64,000 bases of DNA. It comes from Segatella hominis (GTDB lineage: Bacteria; Bacteroidota; Bacteroidia; Bacteroidales; Bacteroidaceae). A program made the position numbers and the translations under genes. Numbering within the stretch: position 1 is the stretch's first letter; each line of letters starts with the position of its first letter. Positions 63,763 through 64,000 of the stretch are shown here, piece after piece. A model generated the notes under the pieces. That model had not been told where the DNA came from. It did no database searches and saw nothing but the letters and a program-made list of their open reading frames with translations. The stretch is from assembly GCF_019249725.2 (NCBI RefSeq), contig NZ_CP137559.1, positions 415,501 through 479,500 of the forward strand, in the 5' to 3' direction.

Positions 63763-64000
63763 AATTTTTTAGTTTTTAAAGGGTTAATAATATAAATATG
63801 TGAATGAATTTTTCTCTTTCAGACAGAAGAACCAGTCATGCTTCTTGTTCTGATTTCTGATGCAAAGGTACTGCTTTTTTCTTTTGCAGCCAAATTAAAT
63901 CGCCGAGTTATGTGAGTTTTGAAAATAATCAAATGTTAAAAACTGTAAAGTATAGTTTTGTGGGGCGCAAATCTATATTTTTCCTTTTCTTAAACTATGT
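63763..64000 (-). promoter_or_regulatory. Promoter and leader of the HU-smalltalk pair
   Basis: On the minus strand TTTG (63894-63891) and TACCTTTG (63870-63863) are 20 bases apart, an exact Bacteroidota promoter. The leader contains GTTTTTAAAGGGTTAATAA (+ strand reading, about 63771-63790), repeated before the smalltalk gene. From 63900 to the window end I see nothing further. Confidence 0.75.

Overview
The window looks like a chromosomal segment of a gut Bacteroidota of the Prevotella/Segatella (P. copri-like) type. The evidence is three-fold: tandem SusC/SusD pairs, promoters of the Bacteroidota form TTTG-N19/20-TAnnTTTG with no Shine-Dalgarno sequences, and T9SS-type C-terminal sorting domains. 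The species call is inference. No tRNA, rRNA, transposase, integrase or CRISPR array was seen.

Layout. 1-6862 (+): tryptophan biosynthesis in the order trpD(partial)-C-F-A-B-E-G, with dispersed repeats between genes and a duplicated hairpin before trpE. 6997-12294 (-): secreted pectin enzymes GH106, GH105 and GH28. 12561-14135 (-): an AAA-ATPase/PD-(D/E)XK protein. 14638-16534 (+): a BlaI repressor and a BlaR1-like M56 protease fused to a TonB C-terminal domain, behind a promoter with three TACGA-N5-TCGTA palindromes. 16668-17477 (+): rhaD. 17824-28659 (+): an A/T-rich secreted Rhs polymorphic-toxin island with one intact toxin/immunity module and three progressively shorter decayed Rhs copies, two still followed by immunity-type genes. 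28817-33172 (-): rhaM, rhaT, rhaA and rhaB, followed by an AraC-family regulator (33526-34401, -). 34931-62476 (+): a polysaccharide utilization locus with two SusC/SusD pairs, a putative surface protein, two PL11 rhamnogalacturonan lyases (one with beta-strand repeats and a T9SS tail), a double CE12 esterase, a GH2 and a GH127. 62968-63762 (-): a 31-residue smalltalk-type protein and an HU-family protein with a Gly/Ser-rich tail.

How it works together. The PL11, CE12, GH2, GH127, GH106, GH105 and GH28 products together form a toolkit for the rhamnogalacturonan-I region of pectin. They lyse and deacetylate the backbone, trim galactose and arabinose side chains, and release rhamnose. RhaT, RhaM, RhaA, RhaB and RhaD would then import rhamnose and convert it to glycolytic intermediates. 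Four promoters (rhaB operon, rhaD, first susC, second PL11) share a direct repeat of CAAA cores 21 bp apart at a fixed distance upstream of the -7 box. This suggests one regulator, probably the adjacent AraC protein, ties polymer capture to rhamnose catabolism.

The most unusual parts are the shared operator, the decaying Rhs cassette array lying between rhaD and rhaM, the duplicated hairpin before trpE, and two dispersed repeat families that start exactly at stop codons. All positions and alignments were read by eye; nothing was checked against a database.
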